The notes under the pieces: model-generated
What the model was told of the DNA's origin: nothing
Database searches by the model: none
Seen by the model: the letters and a program-made list of their open reading frames with translations, nothing else
In this document: in pieces, positions 1 to 9,422 of the stretch
Layout of the letters: each line of letters starts with the position of its first letter
Numbering within the stretch: position 1 is the stretch's first letter
Assembly: GCF_007826885.1 (NCBI RefSeq)
Contig: NZ_ML675579.1
Span: 172,767-236,766, forward strand
Length of the DNA: 64,000 bases
Reading direction: 5' to 3'
Origin: Candidatus Nitrosocosmicus arcticus
GTDB taxonomy: Archaea; Thermoproteota; Nitrososphaeria; Nitrososphaerales; Nitrososphaeraceae
Program-made: the position numbers and the translations under genes

Positions 1-507
1 AAACTTCATATAGAATATGTCCCTAAATTTGGGATTCTCTTGACTCATAAAAACATTTTTTTGCTAAATCTTGCATAAGCTTGATCCATCATTAAATTAC
101 TATTGAAGGTTACATCACATAATTTTTCTAATTACCTGAATACAAGATAGGTAATTTGTTTTTGAGATTAATAACATACTTACTGATTTAGATGATATCG
201 TAATTATGATAGAGTATTACTCATAAATATCCTTATACACAATACCTGGTCATAGAATGATACTATCAATTGATGCACTTCATTTAATAAGTATGCTTGT
301 TCGGCATCATCATTACTCCATATATGCATTTGATTCTTTCAGAAAGGGTGGATCAATTCAGAAATTAACCTAGAAAATGTTATTTCTTGTCTATTCAAAT
401 TCAATCAAGATTTACTTTTGATCTTATTACAAATCAGCCTGATACGCGAATGAACAATGTGTATAGTGATATAGCATATGAGTGGGTAACTAATTGTAAA
501 TTCTAGA
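1..507. other. Left-edge region, mostly non-coding
   Basis: No convincing complete gene. On the minus strand an ATG at 45-47 opens a frame that runs off the left edge (about 15 codons, beginning MSQENPKFRDIF). It could be the start of a gene lying outside the window, but too little is visible to call it. Confidence 0.3.
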
Positions 508-1290
508 TCAATCAATTCTCAAAGTTTTATTCGCGACTATTACGCCTATTAGTAACATGATGGTAGCAAAAATTATGAGATAAAAAAAATACAACCAGTT
601 AGCATTAGCAATATTGCCAGAAATAATAATTTCTCTTCCAAACGTAGACGAAAATGAAACGGGATTTAGGTTTGAAATTATTTGCATCCAAGTCGGAAAG
701 TTTTCGTTTGGAAACAGAGCAGTACTAGAAAACATCAGAGGAAGGTTTATGAAGTTGGATACTACAGTGGGGATTTGCCAGTCTGAACTTTTCATTGTTA
801 AGAATAGATATATCGAAGAAAGACCTAAACTAAGAAGGAATAATGATACTATAAAAGCCACTAATCCAATTATGTCCGGAACTTGTACGCCAAATAACAT
901 TATACCAGCAAAGACGATTGGAACTTGCAGCATCCCGCGGGTTGAAGCTCCTAATACTTTTGATAGGAATATAGTATAATTTCTAGTAGGGGTGACCATT
1001 ATTCTTCTTAGATATCCAGATTTCTTATCTTGAATGAGACTTAATGAACTAAACATTCCTACAAATAGCATCGAAGTAGAAAGCTGTCCTGATACAAGGA
1101 ATGCTATGTAATTATCCGTATGAAAGAAATCTTCAAGAAACGCTCTTGGTGCGGAAGCAAAACTGCTCCCAAAAAAAATTATCCATAATAAAGGTTGGAT
1201 GATGCTTAATACGATTATGGCAGGACTTCTAAACGTGTTTTTTATTTCCCTCACATACAATCCAATAAGTTGATTTAATATTCTAATCAT
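508..1290 (-). CDS. ABC-2 type transporter permease
   Basis: A 260-residue integral membrane protein with about six hydrophobic segments. Its N-terminus (Y-V-R-E-I-K-N-T-F-R-S-P) is the classic cytoplasmic start of ABC-2 permeases of the drug or polysaccharide exporter type, followed by a first helix with P-L-L-W-I-I-F-F-G. Length is normal for the family. It starts at an ATG 37 bp downstream of the ATPase gene on the same strand, so the two form an exporter operon. The substrate cannot be told; DrrB-like efflux of lipids or toxic compounds is typical of the family. Confidence 0.88.
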   Translation of the reverse strand: MIRILNQLIGLYVREIKNTFRSPAIIVLSIIQPLLWIIFFGSSFASAPRAFLEDFFHTDNYIAFLVSGQLSTSMLFVGMFSSLSLIQDKKSGYLRRIMVTPTRNYTIFLSKVLGASTRGMLQVPIVFAGIMLFGVQVPDIIGLVAFIVSLFLLSLGLSSIYLFLTMKSSDWQIPTVVSNFINLPLMFSSTALFPNENFPTWMQIISNLNPVSFSSTFGREIIISGNIANANWLYFFYLIIFATIMLLIGVIVANKTLRID

Positions 1291-1327
1291 TCTTGTCTCA
1301 ACTTTTTATACTCGGTTTTGACAGACT

Positions 1328-2296
1328 CTATTTTTGATCATAGGTTGTTTCTTCCATTTCTTCAAATCGTCTTCCGGTCAGTTCTAGGAAAGCTGATTCC
1401 AAATTTGGTTTTTCTATCTTGATTGATTTAATAAGTGATGGCTGAAACTCTGATATTTTAGAAATTAATTCCGGTAAAATAGTTTCAGCATTCCTGACTT
1501 TAATACGTAATCTCAAAGATCTCTCTGATCGTGTTCTTTTTTCTTTATCACTATTTTCTAAACCTATTTCAATTATTTCTAGTATCCCACTAACACTTTC
1601 TAAAACCTTATAGTCGAAATATGAGGAGAAATCAATTTCCACAATGTCGCCGCTGGTTCTAGACTTTATCTGTTGTGGTGAGCCGGTAGCTACAATTTTG
1701 CCATTGTTAATTATCGCAATATCATCACACAATACATCAGCTTCTTCGATATAATGAGTAGTTAATAATATCGTAACTCCATATTGCGCATTTATTTTCC
1801 TTATCAATCTCCAAAGCAATCTTCTGGAATTTGCGTCTAGTCCAATTGTTGGTTCATCCATAAACAGTACCTTGGGATCATGCAATAGCGCCATGATGAT
1901 TTCCAACTTCTTTTTCATCCCAGTCGAAAATTTTCCAACCTTTTTATTGTCTTTTTCATCCAATTCCAAGTATTTCAATAACCCAGTTGCTTTTTTCTTC
2001 CAAGTATTATTCATACTATGTAACCTAGATTGAATCCAAATATTCTCCATTATTGTAAGAGAGTCATCCAAAATTACCTCAGATGAAACCCAACCTATAT
2101 TTTCCTTCACTTTTAAAGAATGAGTAGTAACATCATACCCTGCAACTAGTGCTTTCCCTTGAGTTGGTTTAGATAAGCCAGTTAACATCTTAATCACCGT
2201 AGTCTTACCGGCCCCATTCGGGCCCAATAAGCCAAATATACTTCCACTTTTGATTTGTAAATTTATTTGATCAACGGCAGTTTGTGACCCATACAC
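1328..2296 (-). CDS. ABC transporter ATP-binding protein (DrrA-like)
   Basis: ATPase subunit of the exporter whose permease follows. Walker A GPNGAGKTT lies at residues 25-33 when numbered from the GTG at 2296; signature STGMKKKLEI, Walker B LFMDEPTIGLD and the switch histidine in TTHY are all present. The tail after about residue 220 resembles the DUF4162 extension of DrrA-type ATPases. The frame is open upstream of the GTG and reads A-I-L-C-N-G-L-T-K-V before Y-G-S-Q, which is the normal first strand of an ABC domain. The true N-terminus is therefore probably longer, but that stretch holds no ATG, GTG or TTG in frame. Confidence 0.9.
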   Translation of the reverse strand: MYGSQTAVDQINLQIKSGSIFGLLGPNGAGKTTVIKMLTGLSKPTQGKALVAGYDVTTHSLKVKENIGWVSSEVILDDSLTIMENIWIQSRLHSMNNTWKKKATGLLKYLELDEKDNKKVGKFSTGMKKKLEIIMALLHDPKVLFMDEPTIGLDANSRRLLWRLIRKINAQYGVTILLTTHYIEEADVLCDDIAIINNGKIVATGSPQQIKSRTSGDIVEIDFSSYFDYKVLESVSGILEIIEIGLENSDKEKRTRSERSLRLRIKVRNAETILPELISKISEFQPSLIKSIKIEKPNLESAFLELTGRRFEEMEETTYDQK

Positions 2297-2624
2297 TTTA
2301 GTGAGTCCGTTACATAATATTGCATTATCTTGACTACTAGAGGTAGAATTAACCAGAGGTCAAAATCACACTTTATGTTCTATGTGAGGTGATAAATACG
2401 TTAATGCTTGTATTTTTTATTGGATCTATCCTGCTACCTAATCCCAGAGAATGGGCATGAAACCCTTTAATCTTGTAACTTTCATAAATATAAAATTATT
2501 ACCTAAATGAAAATCTTTTCATGACATCTCACACTTCTTTACTTGATAAAAATCAGGATATGCTTGTCTTACATAATAAATTAATAAAAAAATACTTTTA
2601 TTAGATGTTAGTTTTACCTACTAT

Positions 2625-2903
2625 ATGGATTTTGTAAATAATAGCATCAAGAGACTTGGTCCAAAATATCCTGATAGTCCCCATGATTTATATCAAGTAC
2701 CAAAGAAGAACCCGTCCGAGCTTGAACAGATACGCGATCAGATGATTTCATCTCTTAAGTTTCGCATGCAAAATCTACCTAACGAGCATAGTAATCAAAA
2801 TTTTGAGAAAATGGTAAACCAGATGAGAGGACAAGATATTTCTGCAGTTTCAAATTTAACTAAAAATTTCCTAAAAGCAACAAGAAAAAATTTAGATGAA
2901 TGA
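2625..2903 (+). CDS. Small hypothetical protein
   Basis: A 92-residue soluble protein, polar and charged, with no membrane segment or cysteine. It begins MDFVNNSIKRLGPKYPDSPHD and its second half is predicted helical. I do not recognise the family. The ATG lies shortly after an AT-rich, promoter-like stretch (2575-2610). It stands alone between the ABC operon and a broken membrane gene. Confidence 0.5.
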   Translation: MDFVNNSIKRLGPKYPDSPHDLYQVPKKNPSELEQIRDQMISSLKFRMQNLPNEHSNQNFEKMVNQMRGQDISAVSNLTKNFLKATRKNLDE

Positions 2904-3331
2904 AATGCACGTAGGCACGCTATTGTGCACCACCACAGCATAGTATGTCCATAACAGGTGGAACTTAATTTTGTTCTTTGTATGAAATATTGTGAAATAC
3001 ACTTTCCTTATTACACCTGATATATTTTATAGGATACTATGTTAATAAATCCCAAAAAAATCGAATATATTCAATAATAGGACAAACTCTTTTGACTAAA
3101 TATTGAAGGTCGGTTCAATCTTGTGAAAAAAGAAAAACTATCAAAGAATTGATTCGTTTTTAGTGGGTCCAAGAATCTTTAGTGTTTATCATGCGCGATG
3201 ATATTCCAATCAAATCATGCTAAAAGCCACGCAAATTAAACATGTGTCAATTTTTTAACAATATTAATAGGATGGAATTAAAATTAAAATTTTTCTTATA
3301 TAATGCTAATACCATATGAAACGTTAGTCTT
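2904..3331. other. Intergenic region
   Basis: AT-rich spacer of about 430 bp between convergent genes. I see no ORF, tRNA or strong hairpin in it. Confidence 0.4.
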
Positions 3332-3654
3332 CTATATTTTTATTCTTTCTCTTTCAAATCTTTCTTCTATTTTTAGGATGGATTTTAAGGTCTGGTCATG
3401 ATGTTTATCTAATCCTTCTATTTTTTTTAGTAATGTATAGTACAATTCTTCCAAATCTGCAATTTTTTTATTATTTCATCTTGTTTTTCAGTAGTCTTCT
3501 TTTGTCTATAATATATCCACCAGGATACTATTACACCACTTAGGGCGCCAATCAGAATACCTAAATGCATACTAGCTGATTTTGTCATATTAGTACAATC
3601 GGAAGGAAGTTCGGGACTGCATCCATTAATTGATAGAATGAATATTTGGATCAA
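3332..3654 (-). pseudogene. Small membrane protein with coiled-coil tail, frameshifted
   Basis: The reading frame from 3654 gives an N-terminus with a transmembrane helix (G-I-L-I-G-A-L-S-G-V-I-V-S-W-W-I-Y-Y) and then E-K-Q-D-E-I-I-K-K, but stops at 3427. Moving one base at the seven-T run 3463-3469 (A7 on the coding strand) gives a natural continuation, I-A-D-L-E-E-L-Y-Y-T-L-L-K-K-I-E-G-L-D-K, charged and coiled-coil-like, ending at 3332. The intact product would be about 107 residues: one helix plus a cytoplasmic coiled coil. Homopolymer error and true mutation are both possible. Family unknown. Confidence 0.6.
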
Positions 3655-3988
3655 TATATAAGTTTAAGAATAAACAAGTTCCTTTAGTTTTTCCTTTTTT
3701 TACTCAATTAGGGCCTGATTTTAAATTGTCTGTTATTTCATATAGATTAGTTAATAATTTGGCTGAGTTCATACTGATTAAATCTTTTGTAATTTTTCAT
3801 GAAAAACAGTACCCTATCAGCAAAATATCTGATTATAGATACTCTCTTAATAAATAAACCCATTCTGCGTTGTCATCTTGGGGTATTTTCCAAAAATCTG
3901 CTATCGTGTTCTATAAGTTGTCATTTTTATTTTGGGGCGTCATTTTGTTATAAAGACATTTATATCATTTTGTTGTTTATAATATGTT

Positions 3989-4441
3989 TTGTCATCTGAA
4001 ATTATTGGTTCAAAATTATCTGTTCGTTCTAAAAGTGATCTTATTGATAAAGTGTTCGACGCTATCACGGTAAGCGGTGAAGAGGGGGTTTTTCAAACCG
4101 AATTATGCAAACTTTTCTCGCTAGATAGTAGAGATGGTTCAAGACTGGTAGGAAATTTGGAAAAACAGTCATTAATTACACGAGAAAAAGCACTTTATCG
4201 GGGCCGATGGACATATAAACTGGTCATGAAAAAGACTATTTCTATTGATGCTGAAGAACAAAAACCTATCGATGTAAGTATGGTTGAAGGTGCACCTTGT
4301 CTTTGTTGTTCTTATCAACATCTTTGTTCAAATGAGGACGAATCAAATCAATACAGTCCTGCTAAATGTCAAATAATTGAAGAATGGATTGTAACTTCTT
4401 TTGATAAATTCATATTAACTCAGGAAGAACAACCATCCTAA
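3989..4441 (+). CDS. TFE-beta / Rpc34-like transcription factor
   Basis: A 150-residue protein with a winged-helix domain (about residues 15-80; V-F-Q-T-E-L-C-K-L-F then R-L-V-G-N-L-E-K-Q-S-L-I) and a C-terminal cysteine cluster: C104, C106, C107, C113 and C127. This layout matches archaeal TFE-beta, the orthologue of RNA polymerase III subunit RPC34/39, in which a winged helix is followed by an Fe-S domain. TFE-alpha/beta helps open promoters with TFB and TBP. The only in-frame start is TTG at 3989, because a TAA lies three codons upstream. Assignment rests on architecture, not a database match; a plain MarR-like regulator with a metal site is the alternative. Confidence 0.72.
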   Translation: MSSEIIGSKLSVRSKSDLIDKVFDAITVSGEEGVFQTELCKLFSLDSRDGSRLVGNLEKQSLITREKALYRGRWTYKLVMKKTISIDAEEQKPIDVSMVEGAPCLCCSYQHLCSNEDESNQYSPAKCQIIEEWIVTSFDKFILTQEEQPS

Positions 4442-4525
4442 CAAGATCTACTTTAGAATAGTCATATTTCATTTTTATTTTTATTTCATACAACTCAAAA
4501 AAATAGTATGTTTAAAATAAACGAT

Positions 4526-5026
4526 TTACCACGTTGCATTAAATATTTTAGGAGCCGAACTAAATCCTGACTCTATTATTGCATCTCCATTAATTGTCCA
4601 TTCAATATTTTGTAGTGATTGATTATTATTCCTTAAATCCAACCTAATTTTTTCATCAAGAACCGGTGTTTCTATCACTGAACTAATGTTAGTCTCTGTA
4701 TTTGAAAAGAGTTGAGGTCTACCATTAACAGGTATGTCAATATATGACTTTGTGTATTCTCCAATGGATTCTTCGTTAGCATATAATTCATAATCAATTT
4801 TTGATGTAGTTAGCGCTTGACCTGTTGGATTCTTTATATTGAATACTACGTTTAGGGTAGCAGTATTATCTTCAGAAATATCTTCTAATTCTATATTCTT
4901 TATTGTTATGTCAATGGCACTTAAATCAGGTAAGGTTATTGTTAATATTAAAGGTAATAATACAATGACTCCTACGATAACCGTAACTGTTCCTATTAAT
5001 ACTAATCTGCGTCTACTTAAAAACAA
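4526..5026 (-). CDS. Membrane-anchored LEA14-like protein
   Basis: A 166-residue protein with one N-terminal helix (residues about 8-30) and an extracellular beta-rich domain of the LEA14/water-stress type, recognised by I-K-N-I-E-L-E-D-I and then V-V-F-N-I-K-N-P-T-G (the N-P turn typical of the fold). Several N-x-S/T sites suggest surface glycosylation. The first usable start in the frame is TTG at 5026. Such anchored LEA14 proteins recur in ammonia-oxidising archaea; their role is not established. It diverges from the CopD-like gene. Confidence 0.7.
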   Translation of the reverse strand: MFLSRRRLVLIGTVTVIVGVIVLLPLILTITLPDLSAIDITIKNIELEDISEDNTATLNVVFNIKNPTGQALTTSKIDYELYANEESIGEYTKSYIDIPVNGRPQLFSNTETNISSVIETPVLDEKIRLDLRNNNQSLQNIEWTINGDAIIESGFSSAPKIFNATW

Positions 5027-5114
5027 TATTCTATCGATTTTATCTGTAAAGTATTGGTATTAAAAAACTTTGTTTATAATAATATATTATGGGACAGGGA
5101 TATGACCCTATCCA

Positions 5115-5621
5115 ATGTTTATTCTTGATCCATTAGTTACATGGATTCATCTAGTTTTTTCTTCAATATGGGTGGGTGGCGCTATTTTTCTAGGAATTGT
5201 TTTGGCACCTCTTCTTAAGAAAACTATGCCAGATGTCAATAAGAGAATTTCATTCATGGTTGTAGTAGGACGCCGATTCAACTATCTAGGGGGAACTTCA
5301 TTAATTATACTAGTCATTACAGGGGTGTATAATGCTCGATCGTTTTTGGACCAACCCCTCTTTTTATTTGAATCTACATATGGGTATATTCTTCTAGCTA
5401 AAATCATACTAGTATGTATAATGACAATTGTTTACGTTATCCACATTTTAATTCTAAACAAGAATGTTGAATCTCGTATTCTGCAAAGAGACGTCCCAGA
5501 TGAATATTTTTCATCTTTAAGAAATAAAATAATATTATTAGGTAGATTAACTGTTGGTTTATCTATAGGCATACTGTTCCTGGCTGCATTGCTAGACAGG
5601 GGTGGAGTGGGAAGCCTCTAA
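5115..5621 (+). CDS. CopD-like four-helix membrane protein
   Basis: A 168-residue protein with four predicted transmembrane helices. The first carries W-I-H-L-V-F-S-S-I-W-V-G-G, the H-x-x-x-x-x-x-W-x-G-G pattern of the CopD/DUF4149 group, whose members bind haem or copper in the membrane. A second conserved-looking stretch is R-R-F-N-Y-L-G-G-T-S. The stop overlaps the end of the convergent gene by four bases. Copper handling would suit an ammonia oxidiser, but the substrate is inferred from family only. Confidence 0.68.
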   Translation: MFILDPLVTWIHLVFSSIWVGGAIFLGIVLAPLLKKTMPDVNKRISFMVVVGRRFNYLGGTSLIILVITGVYNARSFLDQPLFLFESTYGYILLAKIILVCIMTIVYVIHILILNKNVESRILQRDVPDEYFSSLRNKIILLGRLTVGLSIGILFLAALLDRGGVGSL

Positions 5622-6385
5622 TCTGTATCAAAACATTTGAAACCTCTGTTTAAGTTATTTTGTAACATCACAGTCCTGATAGTTTCTCCAGTTTTTTCAT
5701 CATTATCTATCGAAACCACCACACCATTTTTAGACTTTGGGAGCAAATCCAAAATTACTGTTTTTTCATCCACGAGCATTTCAATATTAAGAATTTTTCT
5801 AGAAACAGATATATCTTTGATTTCAATATTTCGACCATTTAAACTATTAGCATCCGCACCTGATTGGGTCATCAAAAGATAAATACTTTGAATGAATGAA
5901 TCCAACAAATAGAAAGTTAATGTGGCTTCCTTCTCCATCAAATGAAGATTTGGCTCATCCTGAGAATTATTCTCCCGATCATCTCCAAATTTAATCCCAC
6001 TTGTTGAATGCTTATTTGTATTCCAGTTGATTTCATTCGTATCTGCACTTAGTTTGTCGAATGTTTTTACAAAATCTGGGATAATTGATTCTAAGGATAT
6101 GTCTATTGTATATTTGTCAATAATCTTTATCTTGACTCTTATTGTATGATAATTGAATTCATAACCTAAGAATTTAGTAAATATCATGGGCTTGCCATAC
6201 TTTATCTTGTGAATATCACATCCTTCAATCCTGCTTACTACTTCATTAAAATACTTCAAAGATATAAGGTTCCTTTCAAGACAATTTAGTTTGGATATTA
6301 TTATCAACTTCATGATCTTTGTAAAGTAGCTGCGAAATTGCTCAGGATGTTCTCTAAAATCATATCTTATCTCTTCAATTACCAA
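5618..6385 (-). CDS. Hypothetical protein
   Basis: A 255-residue soluble protein of alternating strands and helices with a hydrophilic middle linker (about residues 118-145, rich in N, D and S). No signal peptide, membrane segment or metal motif. The start is TTG at 6385. I do not recognise the family. It ends tail to tail with the CopD-like gene, overlapping by four bases. Confidence 0.6.
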   Translation of the reverse strand: MVIEEIRYDFREHPEQFRSYFTKIMKLIIISKLNCLERNLISLKYFNEVVSRIEGCDIHKIKYGKPMIFTKFLGYEFNYHTIRVKIKIIDKYTIDISLESIIPDFVKTFDKLSADTNEINWNTNKHSTSGIKFGDDRENNSQDEPNLHLMEKEATLTFYLLDSFIQSIYLLMTQSGADANSLNGRNIEIKDISVSRKILNIEMLVDEKTVILDLLPKSKNGVVVSIDNDEKTGETIRTVMLQNNLNRGFKCFDTD

Positions 6386-6516
6386 ATAGCTAACTCAACT
6401 TGTTAGAATTTTTCTTTTAACTGTTTGTTTTTTTCTTGATTTAAATTTGACCATCATACCTTATCATCTCCTGCGTATAATTGACGATCAAATAGTAGCC
6501 AAAGTATACATTTTGT

Positions 6517-6813
6517 TTATGGCTTGTACCATTTTGAAAATTTGTCCTGATCTGTCAATTTATTTTTAAATCGTCTAAGTATGAATCCGATTACCACATG
6601 ATGTTTATAGATATAAGCTATTGCTATCGTTACTATGCCGACTATCACGAATCTACTTCCTATTTCTCTCAAACCTTCGGTAAATTGGTTTACAACTATA
6701 TCAATAATTATAAATGCTAAACCGAATAATAAAACTAATATTCCTATTGTTATGAATGCTTTGAACAGGGGTAAATCATTCTTGGCTGAAATCCTTATCC
6801 CACACTCACTCGT
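6517..6813 (-). CDS. Small two-helix membrane protein lacking a standard start codon
   Basis: On the minus strand the frame from 6813 to the TAA at 6517-6519 encodes a protein-like sequence: I-S-A-K-N-D-L-P-L-F-K-A-F, a hydrophobic helix (I-T-I-G-I-L-V-L-L-F-G-L-A-F-I-I), an amphipathic turn (V-N-Q-F-T-E-G-L-R-E-I-G-S-R), a second helix and a basic tail ending F-S-K-W-Y-K-P. There is no ATG, GTG or TTG before the first helix; the candidates are ATA, ATT or CTG, or a short N-terminal exon-like piece lost to a frameshift. The plus-strand ORF over the same bases reads as a shadow. Confidence 0.55.
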   Translation of the reverse strand, partial: TSECGIRISAKNDLPLFKAFITIGILVLLFGLAFIIIDIVVNQFTEGLREIGSRFVIVGIVTIAIAYIYKHHVVIGFILRRFKNKLTDQDKFSKWYKP

Positions 6814-6903
6814 TTATGTATCTATACATAGTCATAATTATGTCTATTTATTATCCACTTTTTTATTCTGCAGAATCGTCAGCAACTCCATTTTCAAGTT
6901 CCT

Positions 6904-8184
6904 CTAAAAACCTGACTCGATAGGATTAACGGGTTTAATTAGTTCCCTTAGCAAAACGGTTGCATATGATCCCTTAGGTACTGAGAACCCTACCAATAAT
7001 GAGTTTTCTTCTCTTTTATATTTGAAGTTTTTACACACATAGCAAGCTTGCCTGAAGCCACCTGATTCACTTAATTCCTGCATTTCCTTGATAAAAAAAT
7101 CTTTGGAGGATAAATTTTCTTGTTTCATGAATTCCTTTATGATCTTGTCAAATCTATTTTTTCCAGGTTGGAAAGAATATCCTGGTAACCTAATAATAGG
7201 CAACCTCTGAACTCTACTGTCCGTAGGTTTTTCTTTTTCATATTTACGAATTTTTCCAAAGATCAAATCATCTTCAAAAACATCAAAACAGAGATCATTT
7301 TCTTCAGGTATGGTGAGGGAGAAGTTATTCTTAATAGCGATACTTAAGGTCTTGTTAAAAAGAAACGCCTGAAATGCTTGAACAAATAGCCTTCTGATAC
7401 TAATGGGGATTGTTCTTAAGGCAGTAATAGAGTCTTTTCCCCTTACTATTGCCTGAGCCAAATTTTTCTCTATATCCATTCCAGGGGGGATTTCTCGTAT
7501 TAAATTTGGATTACTTTTGATGTCTCTCAATTTTTCCCTGATTTCCCGACTAAATTTTGAATCATATTTAGTGGTATAAGTCAATAAGATCTCCGTTGCC
7601 TTATCAAATTTTCTTTCGAGAATGGCTCTTCCAACCAAATGAGTCACCAACCTTTCACTTCCGAATCTTTGTAATCCATAATAGTTGCCCAAGCTATTAA
7701 TATCGCCCAAAAATTGTAAAATGTTATCTAATTTGTCCATTTTTGGTTCAGCAATTCTTATTTCAAACGTGTTTCCAACCAAATTGTTCTTTTCAATTGG
7801 TTTTCTGGAGAAACCAACCAGTGTTAGTTTTATTTTTCCAAGATCAATATTTTTTATGGCCCTTCTTGTCCTGCTGCTAGCGTATTGAATTGTAGTCGCC
7901 TTTGCATCTTTAATGCCTACTATTTTAAGATCAAGGCCAGTTTTTTTTCTCAAAGTTAAAATTGCATGACTCGAATCCATTCCCTTTTTTCTTATTTCAT
8001 AAACTGGGAAAATATTGCTTGTAGTCTGATCAGGAGAGACCTGGTCTATGAAAATTTTGCTTATTATTTCTTGCACATGAAAATCCTCTGTATTTTTTTT
8101 TATAGTTCCGCCTATACCATCAAACTCTGTTGTATAATATTCAATTCCTGCAAGTTTATCGATGTCTGGTGATGATTGCTTCAT
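6904..8184 (-). CDS. truD: tRNA pseudouridine synthase TruD
   Basis: Makes pseudouridine 13 in tRNA. Motifs: G-G-T-I-K-K-N-T-E-D-F-H-V near the N-terminus, the catalytic aspartate in G-I-K-D-A-K-A-T-T (D102 if numbered from a TTG at 8211), N-Y-Y-G-L-Q-R-F-G (motif II), and a C-terminal Q-A-F-Q-A-F-L-F-N. About 426-435 residues, normal for archaeal TruD. I prefer the ATG at 8184; a TTG at 8211 would add nine residues. The frame is intact. Confidence 0.93.
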   Translation of the reverse strand: MKQSSPDIDKLAGIEYYTTEFDGIGGTIKKNTEDFHVQEIISKIFIDQVSPDQTTSNIFPVYEIRKKGMDSSHAILTLRKKTGLDLKIVGIKDAKATTIQYASSRTRRAIKNIDLGKIKLTLVGFSRKPIEKNNLVGNTFEIRIAEPKMDKLDNILQFLGDINSLGNYYGLQRFGSERLVTHLVGRAILERKFDKATEILLTYTTKYDSKFSREIREKLRDIKSNPNLIREIPPGMDIEKNLAQAIVRGKDSITALRTIPISIRRLFVQAFQAFLFNKTLSIAIKNNFSLTIPEENDLCFDVFEDDLIFGKIRKYEKEKPTDSRVQRLPIIRLPGYSFQPGKNRFDKIIKEFMKQENLSSKDFFIKEMQELSESGGFRQACYVCKNFKYKREENSLLVGFSVPKGSYATVLLRELIKPVNPIESGF

Positions 8185-8349
8185 TAATCGATCATTCGTT
8201 CTTATATGCAAGGAAAGTGCTTAAGGATCTTAATTACTACTACAATCATTTATAATTGTTTTATATAAGAAAATAAACTAATATAAATCCCTATCTTTTA
8301 TTCAGTAAAACATAAATCATATTTTGCATATACAAAATATGAATTATTA

Positions 8350-9234
8350 ATGTCTAGTGAAAAAATCTATAGTTTTAATACATTACAAAATCATAGTAAT
8401 TTTGATATCAAATTAAATAAATCCAAGTTCATTATACTTTTACTCCCTGTCTTATTGGTTTCCGCCCCTCTTGCTTTTAACATTGGTACTGTAAATGCGC
8501 AATTAAATCTTGATGATTTCATGAAACAGACTCAGGATAATATTCAATCAACCATTGAATCTAGCGACAATAACAACAATAACAACAATTGTGATAACAA
8601 TATCTCAGTTCAGTCGCAAACTAATGAGAACGGTAAAACAACAAGTACAACAAAAAATACATGCGATGATGGAACAACTACAACGACATCTACTAACAAT
8701 GTTAATTCTGGATCAGTTAAGGCCAATCTAAATGGGACAATTGTGGGTTCAGAGTATAATCAAGATAGTGGTGTTATTATAAATAGTCTGTTCGGTAATT
8801 GGTCTCTAACTACTAAGGATAATGGTTCAAAGGACTTTAATGCCAGTTTTATAAAACAGCCTGTTTATTATAACTTGTCTGCATCTATTGGCTCGGGAAA
8901 TGATACTACGACAAATAACAACAATAACATCAATACTCCATTAACTGATAGTAATAACAACATAGGCAATACAACATCCTATCATATGTCAAATTTTGTG
9001 GTGAATTCGGTACAGCAACAGAATGAAGATGTAACATATTCGGGTAAGATAGATGTTATTAAAGAAATAAAGTCAAATAATGCATCTATTTCCGATGAGA
9101 CAAATAACTTTAAAGGCGTAGGGGTGTCGGTATCGGTTATTGACAATAAAGTATTGTTTATTAATTTCGACAGTCAAACACCCTTGTCCAAAGAGTTTGT
9201 AAATATACCTATTGTTGGTCTCGTAAAACAATAG
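8350..9234 (+). CDS. Secreted Asn/Thr-rich hypothetical protein
   Basis: A 294-residue protein with a hydrophobic segment at about residues 28-48 ending A-P-L-A-F-N-I-G-T-V-N-A-Q, which looks like a signal peptide or anchor after a longer polar lead. The mature part holds an N-rich run (codons AAC/AAT repeated at 8567-8590), a T-rich stretch, and two cysteines that could pair. Many N-x-S/T sites suggest glycosylation. No catalytic motif. Likely an envelope or extracellular protein; family not recognised. Confidence 0.7.
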   Translation: MSSEKIYSFNTLQNHSNFDIKLNKSKFIILLLPVLLVSAPLAFNIGTVNAQLNLDDFMKQTQDNIQSTIESSDNNNNNNNCDNNISVQSQTNENGKTTSTTKNTCDDGTTTTTSTNNVNSGSVKANLNGTIVGSEYNQDSGVIINSLFGNWSLTTKDNGSKDFNASFIKQPVYYNLSASIGSGNDTTTNNNNNINTPLTDSNNNIGNTTSYHMSNFVVNSVQQQNEDVTYSGKIDVIKEIKSNNASISDETNNFKGVGVSVSVIDNKVLFINFDSQTPLSKEFVNIPIVGLVKQ

Positions 9235-9422
9235 ATTGAGCGATTAGGTTTAACCGATCTCGACTACATCCCCAAATCATGGTCCTGATTTTCCTTTGTT
9301 CTACATCTGGGTTTTATGATGCTTTCTCGCATACTCATACGATGATTCATAAAATATCTTTCTTCTAGGGTTTATTTACAAAAGTGTATAAGTAGTATGT
9401 TATTAAATATTAAGTAGTAATC

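Noticed and set aside
3799..3999. 66-codon plus-strand ORF before TFE-beta
   Set aside because: Cysteine and phenylalanine-rich random look and overlap with the well supported start of the next gene.
6635..6907. 90-codon plus-strand ORF
   Set aside because: It mirrors the minus-strand membrane protein at 6517-6813, whose sequence is far more protein-like.
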